Origin: Perlucidibaca sp.
GTDB lineage: Bacteria; Pseudomonadota; Gammaproteobacteria; Pseudomonadales; Moraxellaceae
Length of the DNA: 64,000 nucleotides
Reading direction: 5' to 3'
NCBI GenBank assembly: GCA_023265995.1
Contig: JAHFSA010000007.1
Span: 84,191 to 148,190 of the forward strand
Under the pieces are notes generated by a model that was given only the letters and a program-made list of their open reading frames with translations, searched no databases and was not told the DNA's origin. Each line of letters starts with the position of its first letter. Position 1 is the stretch's first letter. The position numbers were made by a program, and so were the translations under genes. Of the stretch, positions 34,354 through 46,096 are shown piece after piece.

Positions 34354-34775
34354 GCCGGCCCGGCGGCCTTCAGGCGCTGACCCATCTCGCCAGACAGGGC
34401 CTGCAGGCCGCTGAGCGGACGCACCATGACTTCGAACTCGACGATCTTGCCGTCCTTGTCGAAGCGGATCATGTCTATGCCCTTGAGTTCGCGATCACCA
34501 ACGCGCGCACTGAACTCCAGCACCACGTTGAGGCCGTCATCCGTGGCCAGCTCGCGGTGGTAGGTGAAGTCCTCGAAAACCTGGACCACGGTGCTGATGA
34601 TCTGCACCAGCACCGGTGCCGACTGGTAAGGGGCGAACACGGCCGGCGAGCGGAAGACCACATCCGGATGCGCGATGGCTGCCAGACCGGTCATGTCGCA
34701 GCGCGCGATCATGTCGTGCCAGAGGGCCAGCGATGCGGCGGCGGCAGGTTTGAGTTGCTGCGGGGCGTTGCTCAT
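34350..34775 (-). CDS. NTF2-like/SnoaL-like protein
   Basis: Small alpha+beta cone-fold protein of 141 residues. Typical elements are LALWHDMIARCDMTGLAAIAHPDVVFRSP, VFEDFTYHRELATDDGLNVVLEFSARVGDRELKGIDMIRFD and the closing GKIVEFEVMVRPL. NTF2-like proteins can be isomerases, hydratases or binding proteins, so no reaction is assigned. It lies between fadH and the SGNH esterase in one operon, which suggests a role in fatty-acid or CoA-ester metabolism. Confidence 0.75.
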   Translation of the reverse strand: MSNAPQQLKPAAAASLALWHDMIARCDMTGLAAIAHPDVVFRSPAVFAPYQSAPVLVQIISTVVQVFEDFTYHRELATDDGLNVVLEFSARVGDRELKGIDMIRFDKDGKIVEFEVMVRPLSGLQALSGEMGQRLKAAGPA

Positions 34776-34798
34776 CGTGTCTCTCCTGAAAATGGGGC

Positions 34799-36838
<2,040 letters not shown>

Positions 36839-36841
36839 TTA

Positions 36842-36895
36842 TGCAATCAGTTGCACATTTATACGTCAGCACGGCGTTAATTGCAACTGGTTGCA
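36842..36895. promoter_or_regulatory. fadH promoter with two PadR-type operators
   Basis: TGCAA-N4-TTGCA occurs twice, at 36842-36855 and 36882-36895, with centres exactly 40 bp apart. On the minus strand TTGCAA and TATAAA at 17-bp spacing form a good fadH promoter: its -35 box is inside the second operator and its -10 box lies just upstream of the first. On the plus strand the second operator also covers a likely -35 (TTGCAT) for the padR gene, with TATGAT 19 bp downstream. The arrangement suggests cooperative repression of fadH and autoregulation. Confidence 0.7.
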
Positions 36896-36954
36896 TAAAT
36901 GGTGACAAAAGGCGCTATGATGCGATCTGCTCATCTCTGTTGGCGACGAGACCC

Positions 36955-37506
36955 ATGTCCCTGCCCCATGCCCTGCTGACTTCGCTGCTTGAACGCCCCT
37001 GCTCCGGTCTCGATCTGGCCAGCCGCTTCGAGCGCTCCATAGGCCATTTCTGGCAGGCCAGCCATCAGCAGATCTACAAGGAACTGGGCCGGCTGGAGGC
37101 CGCCGGCTGGGTCAGCTCCGCGCCCGCCGAGGGTGGCCGTGGCCGCAAGCGTCTGTATCAGGTGCTGCCGGCCGGTCGCCGCGAACTCGAACGCTGGGTG
37201 CAGGATGTGCAGGATGCCAATCCCCTGCGCGACGAGCTCATGGTTCGGCTGCGCGCCGAAGCGGCGCTGGGGCCCACGGGGGTCAGCAACGATCTCAGGC
37301 ATCGACTCGACCAGCATCGCAGCAAGCTGGCCCTGTACCGCGAGATCGAGGCGCGCGACTTCAGCGCCGCCGAACTGTCACGCGAACGCCGTCTGCAGTA
37401 TCTGGTACTGCAGGCCGGCATCATGCATGAAACTCACTGGATGACATTCTGTGAACAGGCGCTGTCCCTGCTCGCGGAGCTGCATGCCGCGCCGGCCGAA
37501 GACTGA
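36955..37506 (+). CDS. PadR-family transcriptional regulator
   Basis: Winged-helix repressor of the PadR family. The 183-residue chain starts at MSLPHALLTSLLERPCSGLDLASRFERSIGHFW, the first helices of PadR, followed by HQQIYKELGRLEAAGWV, the recognition helix region, and the wing (RKRLYQVLPAGRRELERWV). The C-terminal 90 residues form the helical dimerisation domain of the Vir_act_alpha_C type. PadR members sense phenolic acids or other small molecules. It is divergent from fadH and close to an AaeAB-type efflux operon; both could be targets. The effector is unknown. Confidence 0.88.
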   Translation: MSLPHALLTSLLERPCSGLDLASRFERSIGHFWQASHQQIYKELGRLEAAGWVSSAPAEGGRGRKRLYQVLPAGRRELERWVQDVQDANPLRDELMVRLRAEAALGPTGVSNDLRHRLDQHRSKLALYREIEARDFSAAELSRERRLQYLVLQAGIMHETHWMTFCEQALSLLAELHAAPAED

Positions 37507-37563
37507 GCCGGGCGCAACGCCGACTCCAGGGCACTGATCGCCGGGAGCTGACTCTGGACGCAG

Positions 37564-38433
37564 TCAGTCCTCGCGCGGATGCACGATCACCGTGCAGGTC
37601 ATGCCCGCCGCCAGAATCACGCCATCGGGCAGCTTGTCGAGACGGATGCGCACCGGAATGCGCTGCGCCAGACGCACCCAGCTGAACGTCGGATTGACGT
37701 CGGCCAGCAGCTCGCGCCCGGTGCTGTTCTCGCGATCGGTGATGCCGCGCGAGAGACTGTCGACCCGCCCTTTCAGTTCGACACCACTGCTCATCAGACG
37801 CACGGTGGCGGGATCGCCGACATGCAGCAGCGGCAGTTTGGTTTCCTCGAAATAGCCATAGGCCCAGAACGAGTGGCTGTCGACCAGCGCCAGCACCGGC
37901 TTGCCGGCGCCGACGAAATCGCCGGCATGAACATTGAGATTGGCGACATAACCATCAACGACGGCGCGCACCTCCGTGCGCGTCAGGTTGAGCTGCGCCA
38001 GTTCGCGGCCGGCCAGCGCCTCATCGAGACGTGATCCGGCGCCCGCGTCCTCACCCCGGGCCGTGTCGCTGCTCTCCCGCGACACCACGGCGCCGGCCAG
38101 GCTGGCACGACGCGCGGCCTCGTCACGACGCAGACCGAGCTCGGTCTGGCGGGCCGTCAGGGCCGCTTCGGCCTGGCGCAAGGCGAGACGGTAGCGCGCC
38201 GGATCGACACGGAAGAGCAGATCGCCGGCGTGCACGAACTGGTTGTCATGCACCACCACCTCGGTCACCAGCCCCGCCACATCGGGCGCGACATTGATGA
38301 TGTCGGCCTTGATGCGCCCGTCACGCGTCCACGGCGAATGCATGTAGTGCAGCCAGAGGGCGTGGCCCAGCAGGGCCGCAAGCAGAAAGACGCTGGCCGT
38401 GAGCAGGAAGCGGACCAGGGTGTTGCGGTTCAT
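37564..38433 (-). CDS. aaeA: HlyD-family periplasmic adaptor, AaeA type
   Basis: Membrane-fusion component of an aromatic-acid type efflux pump. One N-terminal membrane helix (LVRFLLTASVFLLAALLGHALWL), then MHSPWTRDGRIKADIINVAPDVAGLVTEVVVHDNQFVHAGDLLFRVDP, which closely follows E. coli AaeA, a short hairpin, and the barrel part (TEVRAVVDGYVANLNVHAGDFV). The Met at MNRNTLVRF has GGAG about 9 bp upstream and gives the same start as AaeA; a Met five codons earlier is also possible. Last gene of a four-gene efflux operon. Confidence 0.88.
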   Translation of the reverse strand: MNRNTLVRFLLTASVFLLAALLGHALWLHYMHSPWTRDGRIKADIINVAPDVAGLVTEVVVHDNQFVHAGDLLFRVDPARYRLALRQAEAALTARQTELGLRRDEAARRASLAGAVVSRESSDTARGEDAGAGSRLDEALAGRELAQLNLTRTEVRAVVDGYVANLNVHAGDFVGAGKPVLALVDSHSFWAYGYFEETKLPLLHVGDPATVRLMSSGVELKGRVDSLSRGITDRENSTGRELLADVNPTFSWVRLAQRIPVRIRLDKLPDGVILAAGMTCTVIVHPRED

Positions 38434-38463
38434 GAGGAGCTTCTCCATGAGATGGCCGGCGGC

Positions 38464-38664
38464 TCAGTGATACAGCCAGAGGCCGGCTGCGGCATAAAGG
38501 CAGACGAACGAGGACAGGCGGAACAGCGACGGATGCCAGACATGCTGATAGAAGCCGATGCGCGCGAGCACGCCGTCCAGCGTCCAGTGCACGATGGCTG
38601 TCAGCGGCAGTAGCAGCAGCAAGGTCGGGAAATAGATGCTGAAGACCGAGAGTTCACGCGGCAT
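38464..38664 (-). CDS. aaeX: DUF1656 small membrane protein, AaeX-like
   Basis: 66 residues with two membrane helices (FSIYFPTLLLLLPLTAIVHWTL and LFRLSSFVCLYAAAGLWLY). The MPRELSVFSIYFP start is characteristic of DUF1656, which in AaeXAB operons sits between pump genes. Its start overlaps the aaeB stop region by 11 bp and its stop lies 30 bp before aaeA. Function unknown, presumed accessory to the pump. Confidence 0.85.
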   Translation of the reverse strand: MPRELSVFSIYFPTLLLLLPLTAIVHWTLDGVLARIGFYQHVWHPSLFRLSSFVCLYAAAGLWLYH

Positions 38665-40771
38665 GGGTCGGCTCCTGCACCCGTGCCACGGGTGATTCGG
38701 CATTGAAGGCAGCATACCAGTCATCATCGGCCAGCCCGCAGTGAATGCGGTGCAGGCAGCGCTCGAGGCGACCACCAGGCGTCATCTGCCCCGGTGTGGC
38801 GGTATCCAGGCAACGCCGCAGGGCAGCCAGCGTGACCTGGCGCTGCGCCGGAGTCGGCTGACGGAAGCAGCGTATCAGGGCCGGCAGGATGCCGCGCGCG
38901 CCGGCCGGCAGCCCATCGGCAGCCGCGATACGGCGCAGATCGATGACGGCATCACCCAGTTCGAGCACGGACAGCGCGCAAGGCAGCAGGCGATCGCGCG
39001 CCGGCTCGGGCAGGGTCATGACCCTGCGCATGAGATCGCGCACACGACCATCGAAGGCATGCGGCAATTGCCGCAAGGGCTGCGTGCAGGCCAGCACCAG
39101 CTCGCGGCGCAGACGCCCGGCGATGCGCATTGCCGCCGCCTCGGGGTCCTGGCTGGCGAGCAGCGAGAAAGCCAGTGCCGCCACGCCGAGGCCCAGCAGC
39201 TGCGCCAGGCCGCCATTGATGAAACTGACGACATTGAAGTGCATGACGTTCTGCAGCTGCAGGCTGGTGGTGAACATGATGCTAAAGCCGGCGCCAATGC
39301 CGGCCGTCTGCGGATGCGCCATCAGCCAGGCCCCCAGCATCATGAAGGGCAGCAGACCGAAGCCGAGCTGGAGGAAACCGTCGAGCTGGTTGAGGACATG
39401 GAAGCCGCAGACATAGGCAGCCAGCAGGCCGACGAGAAAGCCGGCGACCATCTGCCGTATGGCACGCAGCGGGCTGGGCGAGGAGGCAAAGAGCGCGCAG
39501 CCGACACAGGCGATGGTGGCCGCGCCCGCGCCTTCCGGCCAGGCCGTGGCAATCCAGAAGAAGGTCAGCGTGAGCATGGCCAGCACGGCGCGCAAGCCGG
39601 CGGTCATGGCGGTCACCGGCTCGCTGTGCCAGGCCATGGCCGGGGCCTGACGTGGCGCCTGGCCCCGGACACTCATCAGCGAGACATAGGTCTCGGTGAA
39701 CCGCTGCAGCTCGTCGACAAACTGCTCGAACAGCTCGGCCGTGCAGTCGAAATCGAACAGCTCACTGACACCAACACGACCGACCAGACGATCTCTCGCC
39801 GCTTGCAGATCGACGGCCAGGGCCGCGCGGAAGACACGCAGCTGCGCCATGACATCGACGGCTTCCGCCGCCATGGCGGGCGCCCTGCCCTCATGCAGCA
39901 GCGCCGGCGCCAGGCTGTCGACACAGGGGCGCAGCTCGGCCAGCGCCTGCACACGACCACTCGCGCGCAGCCTCTGGGCGAGGCGTTGCAGGGCATGCAG
40001 AGTGGTCGAGACGGTCATGAAGTCGGCATTGAACAGTCGCAGGCGGTCGCTGCGCAGGCGCGACTCGGGATCCTCGAACAGAGTCGAGGCGCGCAGGGAC
40101 TCCAGCATCAGCACGCCGGACACGAAATCGAGCTGGTCGGCCATGGTCACGGTGCGATCCAGCGGCGCCGCCACCGCCTGATGCAGAAACTCGATGAAGT
40201 GGCGGAACTGCCCGCGCACGGTCTGCACCAGACGCGGCGACAGGCGCTCGGGGAACAGGGCATCGCTGACCACGGTGACACAAAGTATGCCGAGCACGAT
40301 CTCGGACACGCGCGTGACGGCAATGTGAAACACGGCATCCGGCTGCAGCACGGCGGGGAAACCGATCAGGCAGGATGTGTAGCCGGCGAGCAGGAAGGCA
40401 TAGGCCTGAAAGTCGCGAAACCAGGAAGCGCCGGCCACGCAGAGGCCGATCCAGAGCGCGATGACGAGCAGGAACAGCTCACGGGTCTGCGCGAACAGCG
40501 CCACCATGGCGATGGTCACCGCCAGCCCGGTCAGCGTGCCGATCAGCCGGTAGAAGCTCTTCGCCAGCACCAGCCCGCTCTGCGGCTGCGCCACGATGAA
40601 GACGGTGGTCATGGCCGTGCCCGGCTGATCGAAGCCCAGGCGCAACGCGACCCACAGGGCCAGCAGTGCCGCCAGGCAGGTCTTCAGCACGAAGATCCAG
40701 AGATGCCCCTCGTCATGCAACCAGTCGCGCAGCAATGCGCGCCAGGACAGGGCCGTACCGCTGTCGCTCAT
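38654..40771 (-). CDS. aaeB: FUSC-family efflux transporter, AaeB type
   Basis: 705-residue inner-membrane protein with two blocks of about five membrane helices, each followed by a cytoplasmic helical domain, as in AaeB. The first block reads WIFVLKTCLAALLALWVALRLGFDQPGTAMTTVFIVAQPQSGLVLAKSFYRLIGT, the family signature, and the second ATIACVGCALFASSPSPLRAIRQMVAGFLVGLLAAY. AaeB exports hydroxylated aromatic acids in E. coli. It starts 3 bp behind the outer-membrane channel gene. Confidence 0.9.
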   Translation of the reverse strand: MSDSGTALSWRALLRDWLHDEGHLWIFVLKTCLAALLALWVALRLGFDQPGTAMTTVFIVAQPQSGLVLAKSFYRLIGTLTGLAVTIAMVALFAQTRELFLLVIALWIGLCVAGASWFRDFQAYAFLLAGYTSCLIGFPAVLQPDAVFHIAVTRVSEIVLGILCVTVVSDALFPERLSPRLVQTVRGQFRHFIEFLHQAVAAPLDRTVTMADQLDFVSGVLMLESLRASTLFEDPESRLRSDRLRLFNADFMTVSTTLHALQRLAQRLRASGRVQALAELRPCVDSLAPALLHEGRAPAMAAEAVDVMAQLRVFRAALAVDLQAARDRLVGRVGVSELFDFDCTAELFEQFVDELQRFTETYVSLMSVRGQAPRQAPAMAWHSEPVTAMTAGLRAVLAMLTLTFFWIATAWPEGAGAATIACVGCALFASSPSPLRAIRQMVAGFLVGLLAAYVCGFHVLNQLDGFLQLGFGLLPFMMLGAWLMAHPQTAGIGAGFSIMFTTSLQLQNVMHFNVVSFINGGLAQLLGLGVAALAFSLLASQDPEAAAMRIAGRLRRELVLACTQPLRQLPHAFDGRVRDLMRRVMTLPEPARDRLLPCALSVLELGDAVIDLRRIAAADGLPAGARGILPALIRCFRQPTPAQRQVTLAALRRCLDTATPGQMTPGGRLERCLHRIHCGLADDDWYAAFNAESPVARVQEPTHAA

Positions 40772-40774
40772 GCC

Positions 40775-42241
40775 CTACTCCGCCCGCGCGCCGGCCTGGC
40801 GCTGGTCAGGCTCGGGGGTGTCGGCCTCGGCGCCGGTGGCGCGGATCAGCTCGACCAGAGCATCAAGCCGGCGCGCCTGCAGATGCGCCAGCCGGCGCTG
40901 CTCCGCCAGCAGGGAAATATCGGTTTCCAGCACACGCGCGTAGTCCGCGAGACCGGCCTTGAGACCACGCCGAGCCAGATTGCTGGCCTTGCCGGCCAGC
41001 GCCACGGCCTGCTGCGCGGCCACGCCCTGGGCCGCCAGCGAACGCAGGCTGGCCAACTGGCTGGCGACCTGTCGGGCCGCCTGCAGCAGGGTGTCGTTGT
41101 AGGCGGCGATGGCGGCCTCACGCTCGGCGGCGCGGGCATCCAGCCCGGCCTGCAGACGACCGCCATCGAACAGCGGCAGGCTGATCGCCGGCGCCACGCC
41201 ATAGGCCACGGCCTCCGGGCTGAGGAGATGGTTGAAGTCCAGGGCCACGAAGCCCGCCATGGCCGACAGGTTGATGTCGGGATAGAAACGGCGGCGCGCG
41301 ACCTCGACCTCGTGACCGCTGGCCTCGACCTGCCAGCGCCGCGCCAGCACATCCGGGCGGCGCCCGAGCCAGTGCGCCGGCACGATGCCCGGGACCGATA
41401 CCGCCTTGTCGAGGCGCAGTGTCGGCGTCTTCATGGTCTCCGCCGCCGCCGGACCCTGGCCACACAGCGCCGCCAGTTGCAGGCGGGCAATGGCGATGGC
41501 GCCATCGGCCTCTTCGAGTTCGGCCCGCGTCGATGGCAGCCGGCTCTCGGCCTGCGCCACCTCCAGCTCCGTGCCCAGACCGGCGCGCAGGCGCTGGCGG
41601 GACTGATCGAGAATGCCGGCCTGCGCCGCCAGCGTGTGCGTCAGCAAGGCCTTCATGTCATGCGCCAGCGCGAGCTGGATGTAGCTGCGCACCAGCGTGG
41701 CCAGCAGCACCTCACGCGCCTCGTCGGCCTCGGCCGCCGCCAGACGACCGCGATCCTGCGCCGCCTTCAGCGCCTCGCGGCCCTTGCCCCAGACATCCAG
41801 ATCCAGGCTGGCCTTGAGCGCGACCTCGTTGTTCCAGAAGCGGTTGCCACCATAGGGCGGCGGGATGAACTGCAGCTCGGTGAAGCGCTCGTAGGAGAAT
41901 TTGCCGCCCACATTGAGCTGCGGCCGCAGCGTCGACTGTGTCACCCCAGCCGCGGCCAGAGCCAGCGTCACCCGGGCCTGTGCCTGCTGTAAGGAAGGCG
42001 ATGTCGCCAGCGCCTGCCGCACCAGGGCATCAAGCTGCGGGTCGCCCAGCATCTGCCACCAGTCACGACCCGGCCACTCCGGCTCGGCATGATGGCCGCC
42101 ATCGAGATAGCGGCCATCGGCCAGTTCGGCAGCTGGCAAAACGCGCGTGTCGGCGCTCTGCCGGCCCGGACTGGCGCAGGCGACAAGGGACAGCGCCATG
42201 GCGGCGCAGACAGGGATTCGAGACAGAAGGCGTGAAGGCAT
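40775..42241 (-). CDS. Outer-membrane efflux lipoprotein, NodT/TolC family
   Basis: Channel subunit that completes the AaeAB-type pump. The signal peptide ends in a lipobox (LSLVAC, residues 17-22) with the lipidated Cys22. Two OEP repeats follow (DPQLDALVRQALATSPSLQQAQARVTLALAAAGV; GRRPDVLARRWQVEASGHEVEVARRRFYPDINLSAMAGF). 488 residues is normal. It is the first gene of the efflux operon; E. coli aaeXAB lacks its own channel, so this operon is self-contained. Confidence 0.92.
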   Translation of the reverse strand: MPSRLLSRIPVCAAMALSLVACASPGRQSADTRVLPAAELADGRYLDGGHHAEPEWPGRDWWQMLGDPQLDALVRQALATSPSLQQAQARVTLALAAAGVTQSTLRPQLNVGGKFSYERFTELQFIPPPYGGNRFWNNEVALKASLDLDVWGKGREALKAAQDRGRLAAAEADEAREVLLATLVRSYIQLALAHDMKALLTHTLAAQAGILDQSRQRLRAGLGTELEVAQAESRLPSTRAELEEADGAIAIARLQLAALCGQGPAAAETMKTPTLRLDKAVSVPGIVPAHWLGRRPDVLARRWQVEASGHEVEVARRRFYPDINLSAMAGFVALDFNHLLSPEAVAYGVAPAISLPLFDGGRLQAGLDARAAEREAAIAAYNDTLLQAARQVASQLASLRSLAAQGVAAQQAVALAGKASNLARRGLKAGLADYARVLETDISLLAEQRRLAHLQARRLDALVELIRATGAEADTPEPDQRQAGARAE

Positions 42242-42279
42242 GTCGCTGTTACGCCGTGATCCGGCGCCCGTTGCGGTGA

Positions 42280-42323
42280 CAAGGTTGCGGAGGCATCACC
42301 AGGATGCCTCCGGACCGACCTTG
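42280..42323 (-). terminator. Nested hairpin between CaiB gene and efflux operon
   Basis: CGGAGGCATC pairs perfectly with GATGCCTCCG around a 5-base loop, enclosed by CAAGGT/ACCTTG. It lies behind the CoA-transferase gene and before the efflux operon, both on the minus strand. There is no U-tract, so it may be a Rho-assisted terminator or an mRNA end. Confidence 0.5.
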
Positions 42324-42393
42324 CGACTATGCCATAAAGCCATCCGGGTGACAGAGCCCTTGCGCGGCCACCGCCCCCGAATGACGACAGCGG

Positions 42394-43578
<1,185 letters not shown>

Positions 43579-43804
43579 CACACAACTCCCGAGAAAACGT
43601 GACTGAAGAGTCGCGAGACTAGCCGCAAGCTCGCGCACATGCCAATGACGAGAGTGCTCATCTCGTTGACCGGATGCGACAGCCGCATGCGGATGCTCGC
43701 GGCTATTGCACGCGCCGGAAGCCCTCTACATACTCGCTCGATGGCCTGCCGGACCGACCAGACCCGGCACACCGGTCTCTCCTTTTCAGTCACGGATCCT
43801 GTAC

Positions 43805-44701
43805 ATGCTGTCATTCCTGCCGGCGCCTCTCCTCGGCTTCATCGTGGGTACGCTGCTGATCGCCAGTACCGTCTTCTCCTCCATCCTGATCCTGCTGTTC
43901 ACGCCCCTGAAACTGCTCGCCCTGGCCCTGCCCGTCCTGGCACCGGCGGCACGCAAGGTCATGACCGGCTTCCAGGAAAACTGGACCGCCAACAACGCCC
44001 GCATCCTCCATCTCCTGCCGGAGATCGAGTGGGATGTGCGCGGACTCACCGAACTGCACCGCGACCACTGGTATTTCGTGGTCGCCAACCATCAGTGCTG
44101 GATAGACATCCAGGCCTGCTTTCATGTCCTCAACCGCCGCGTGCCGCCGCTGAAGATCTTCATCAAGCAGGAACTCTTCTACGTGCCGGTGATCGGGCTC
44201 GCCGTCTACGCGCTCGACTATCCCTTCATGAAGCGCTTCAGCAAGGCGCTGCTGGAAAAGAAGCCGCATCTGCGCGGCAAGGATCTGGAAACCACCCGCA
44301 AGGCCTGCGCCAAGTACCAGCATTACCCGGTCAGCGTGCTCAACTACCTGGAAGGCACGCGCATCACGCCGGCCAAGCACCGCAGCAGCGGCTCGCCCTA
44401 CAAGCACCTGCTCAAGCCCAAGTCGGCCGGCGCCGCCTTCGTGCTGACCGCCCTCGGCGAACGCATGCAGAGCCTGCTCGACCTCACCATTGCCTATCCC
44501 GGCGGCATTCCCAGCTTCTGGGACTTCTGCTGCGGCCGCGTGCGTCGTATCGTCGTCGATGTCCGCGTGCGCGAAATTCCCCCGCACTTCTGCCAGAGCA
44601 ACTACGAAAGCGACCCACGCTATCGCGCCGAATTCCAGGACTGGATTGGCAATATCTGGACAGAAAAGGACAATAGACTGGATGAGCTGCTCAAGCCCTG
44701 A
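43805..44701 (+). CDS. 1-acyl-sn-glycerol-3-phosphate acyltransferase-like protein, YihG/LCLAT type
   Basis: PlsC-family membrane acyltransferase of 298 residues. An N-terminal hydrophobic region (GFIVGTLLIASTVFSSILILLF and LKLLALALPVLAP) is followed by block I VVANHQCWIDIQACF (NH-x4-D, near residue 97) and block III NYLEGTRITPAKH (EGTR). The insert between blocks resembles E. coli YihG and eukaryotic LCLAT1, which acylate polyglycerophospholipids. The chosen Met (MLSFLPAPLL) lacks a strong ribosome site. It is the first of a plus-strand series running to selO. Confidence 0.82.
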   Translation: MLSFLPAPLLGFIVGTLLIASTVFSSILILLFTPLKLLALALPVLAPAARKVMTGFQENWTANNARILHLLPEIEWDVRGLTELHRDHWYFVVANHQCWIDIQACFHVLNRRVPPLKIFIKQELFYVPVIGLAVYALDYPFMKRFSKALLEKKPHLRGKDLETTRKACAKYQHYPVSVLNYLEGTRITPAKHRSSGSPYKHLLKPKSAGAAFVLTALGERMQSLLDLTIAYPGGIPSFWDFCCGRVRRIVVDVRVREIPPHFCQSNYESDPRYRAEFQDWIGNIWTEKDNRLDELLKP

Positions 44702-44730
44702 GCACTCGCATTTCATGATGGCAGGTACCC

Positions 44731-45012
44731 ATGGCTGTTTCGCAACCCGCAAAGTTTGGTGAATCCTGGAGCGACGACCGCGTTCGTTCCTACCTCGACC
44801 GGCAGCCGCCGGCAGGTACCGATGCCGACTTCCACGTGCTCTACACCGCCTACAAGCACATGCGCGAAGAAGACTTCGAGCGCTTCCTGGATTACTTCAA
44901 GGCCGCCGGCCGCAACGTCTCGGCCTGCAATCCGGATGGCCGCAGCCTGCTCGACCTGGTGCGCGAACACCCGCAATCGCAGGTTTTCCTGCAGATCCTG
45001 ACGGCAGCCTGA
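44731..45012 (+). CDS. PA4642-family small protein
   Basis: 93-residue cytosolic protein with no known role. The whole chain matches the PA4642 family of pseudomonads: FGESWSDDRVRSYLDRQPPAGTDADFHVLYTAYKHMREEDFERFLDYF and the conserved NPDGRSLLDLVREHPQSQ. Predominantly helical, somewhat ankyrin-like at the end. It stops 2 bp before the DUF2804 gene, so the two are probably translated together. Confidence 0.82.
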   Translation: MAVSQPAKFGESWSDDRVRSYLDRQPPAGTDADFHVLYTAYKHMREEDFERFLDYFKAAGRNVSACNPDGRSLLDLVREHPQSQVFLQILTAA

Positions 45013-45014
45013 TC

Positions 45015-46043
45015 ATGCATGCCACCGATACCCTGCTGGTTGACGACGAACCCCTGCTCGGGCGCTTCAGCGGCAGTCTCCGTTACATCGACGGTCAGCG
45101 GGATATCGGGCGCAATGCCTTCGGCCGCCCGCGCTCGGCGCTGGCCCGCAGCCTCGGCTACAAGCAGTTCCAGTATTTCGGCGGCATGAGCTCGCGCTTC
45201 ATCTTCGGCTGCGCCCTGGTCGATCTCGGCTATCTCAACAGCGCCTTCGTCTACATCGTCGACACCACCACCGGCGAAACCTTCAAGCGCTCGCTGCGCC
45301 GCCCCGGCCACTGGGGCATGACCCTGGCCGACAACCCGGTCGAGGGTGTCAGCCTGTTCGAGGCCGGTCGTGTCGAGGTCAGCCAGATCTACCGCGAAGA
45401 TCCGCGCGAGAAATCGCTGTTCGTGCGCGTCGGCAACGAGCTCAACATCGAGGCCACCATGCCCGAGGCCGGCTTCGAGCCCATGTCGCTGTGCACCCGC
45501 GCCGGCTATCAGGGCTGGGTCTATGCCAACAAGACCGCCGGCCTGCCGCTCAAGGGCAAGCTGGTCTGGCGCGGCGAAGTGCACGATCTCGAAGCTCTTG
45601 GCGCCATGGGCCACCACGACTACTCCTGCGGCTACATGCGCCGGGAAACCTTCTGGAACTGGGCCTGCCTGTCCGGCATCGGCCAGGCTGCCGATGGCCG
45701 TGCCGTCGCGCTCGGGCTCAACCTTTCCTGTGGCGTCAACGAAACCAGCCACAGCGAGAACTGCCTCTGGCTCGACGGCCGTCTGGTCGAAGTTGGCGGC
45801 ACCTGCTTCGAGTTCGACCGTCAGGACGTGCTCAAGCCCTGGCGCGTGACCACGCGTGATGGCCAGGTCGATCTGCTCTTCACACCGCTGGGCCTGCACC
45901 AGGAAAAAATGAACATCGGACTGCTGGCGAGCAACTTTCGTCAGGTTTTCGGTCGCTTTGACGGACATTTTCGTGTAAATGGGACAACATATAGTGTCAC
46001 TTCCCTGAGCGGCTTCGTCGAAGACCAGTTCGTGCGCTGGTAA
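45015..46043 (+). CDS. DUF2804 protein
   Basis: 342-residue protein of the DUF2804 family, which is predicted to be a large beta structure related to lipocalin-like or carotenoid/toxin-binding folds; no function is established. Characteristic parts are GRNAFGRPRSALARSLGYKQFQYFGGMSSRFIFGCALVDLGY, FWNWACLSG and LNLSCGVNETSHSENCLWLDGRLVEVGG. No signal peptide. Its start lies 2 bp behind PA4642. Confidence 0.82.
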   Translation: MHATDTLLVDDEPLLGRFSGSLRYIDGQRDIGRNAFGRPRSALARSLGYKQFQYFGGMSSRFIFGCALVDLGYLNSAFVYIVDTTTGETFKRSLRRPGHWGMTLADNPVEGVSLFEAGRVEVSQIYREDPREKSLFVRVGNELNIEATMPEAGFEPMSLCTRAGYQGWVYANKTAGLPLKGKLVWRGEVHDLEALGAMGHHDYSCGYMRRETFWNWACLSGIGQAADGRAVALGLNLSCGVNETSHSENCLWLDGRLVEVGGTCFEFDRQDVLKPWRVTTRDGQVDLLFTPLGLHQEKMNIGLLASNFRQVFGRFDGHFRVNGTTYSVTSLSGFVEDQFVRW

Positions 46044-46096
46044 TCCACGCCAGGGCCGGTGACGCCGCAAGGAAAGACGAGCCTAAGGAAAACAGC

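Noticed and set aside
38741-41992. 1083-codon open frame on the plus strand opposite aaeB and the channel gene
   Set aside because: It runs through two conserved minus-strand genes and their junction, has low-complexity composition and no motif.
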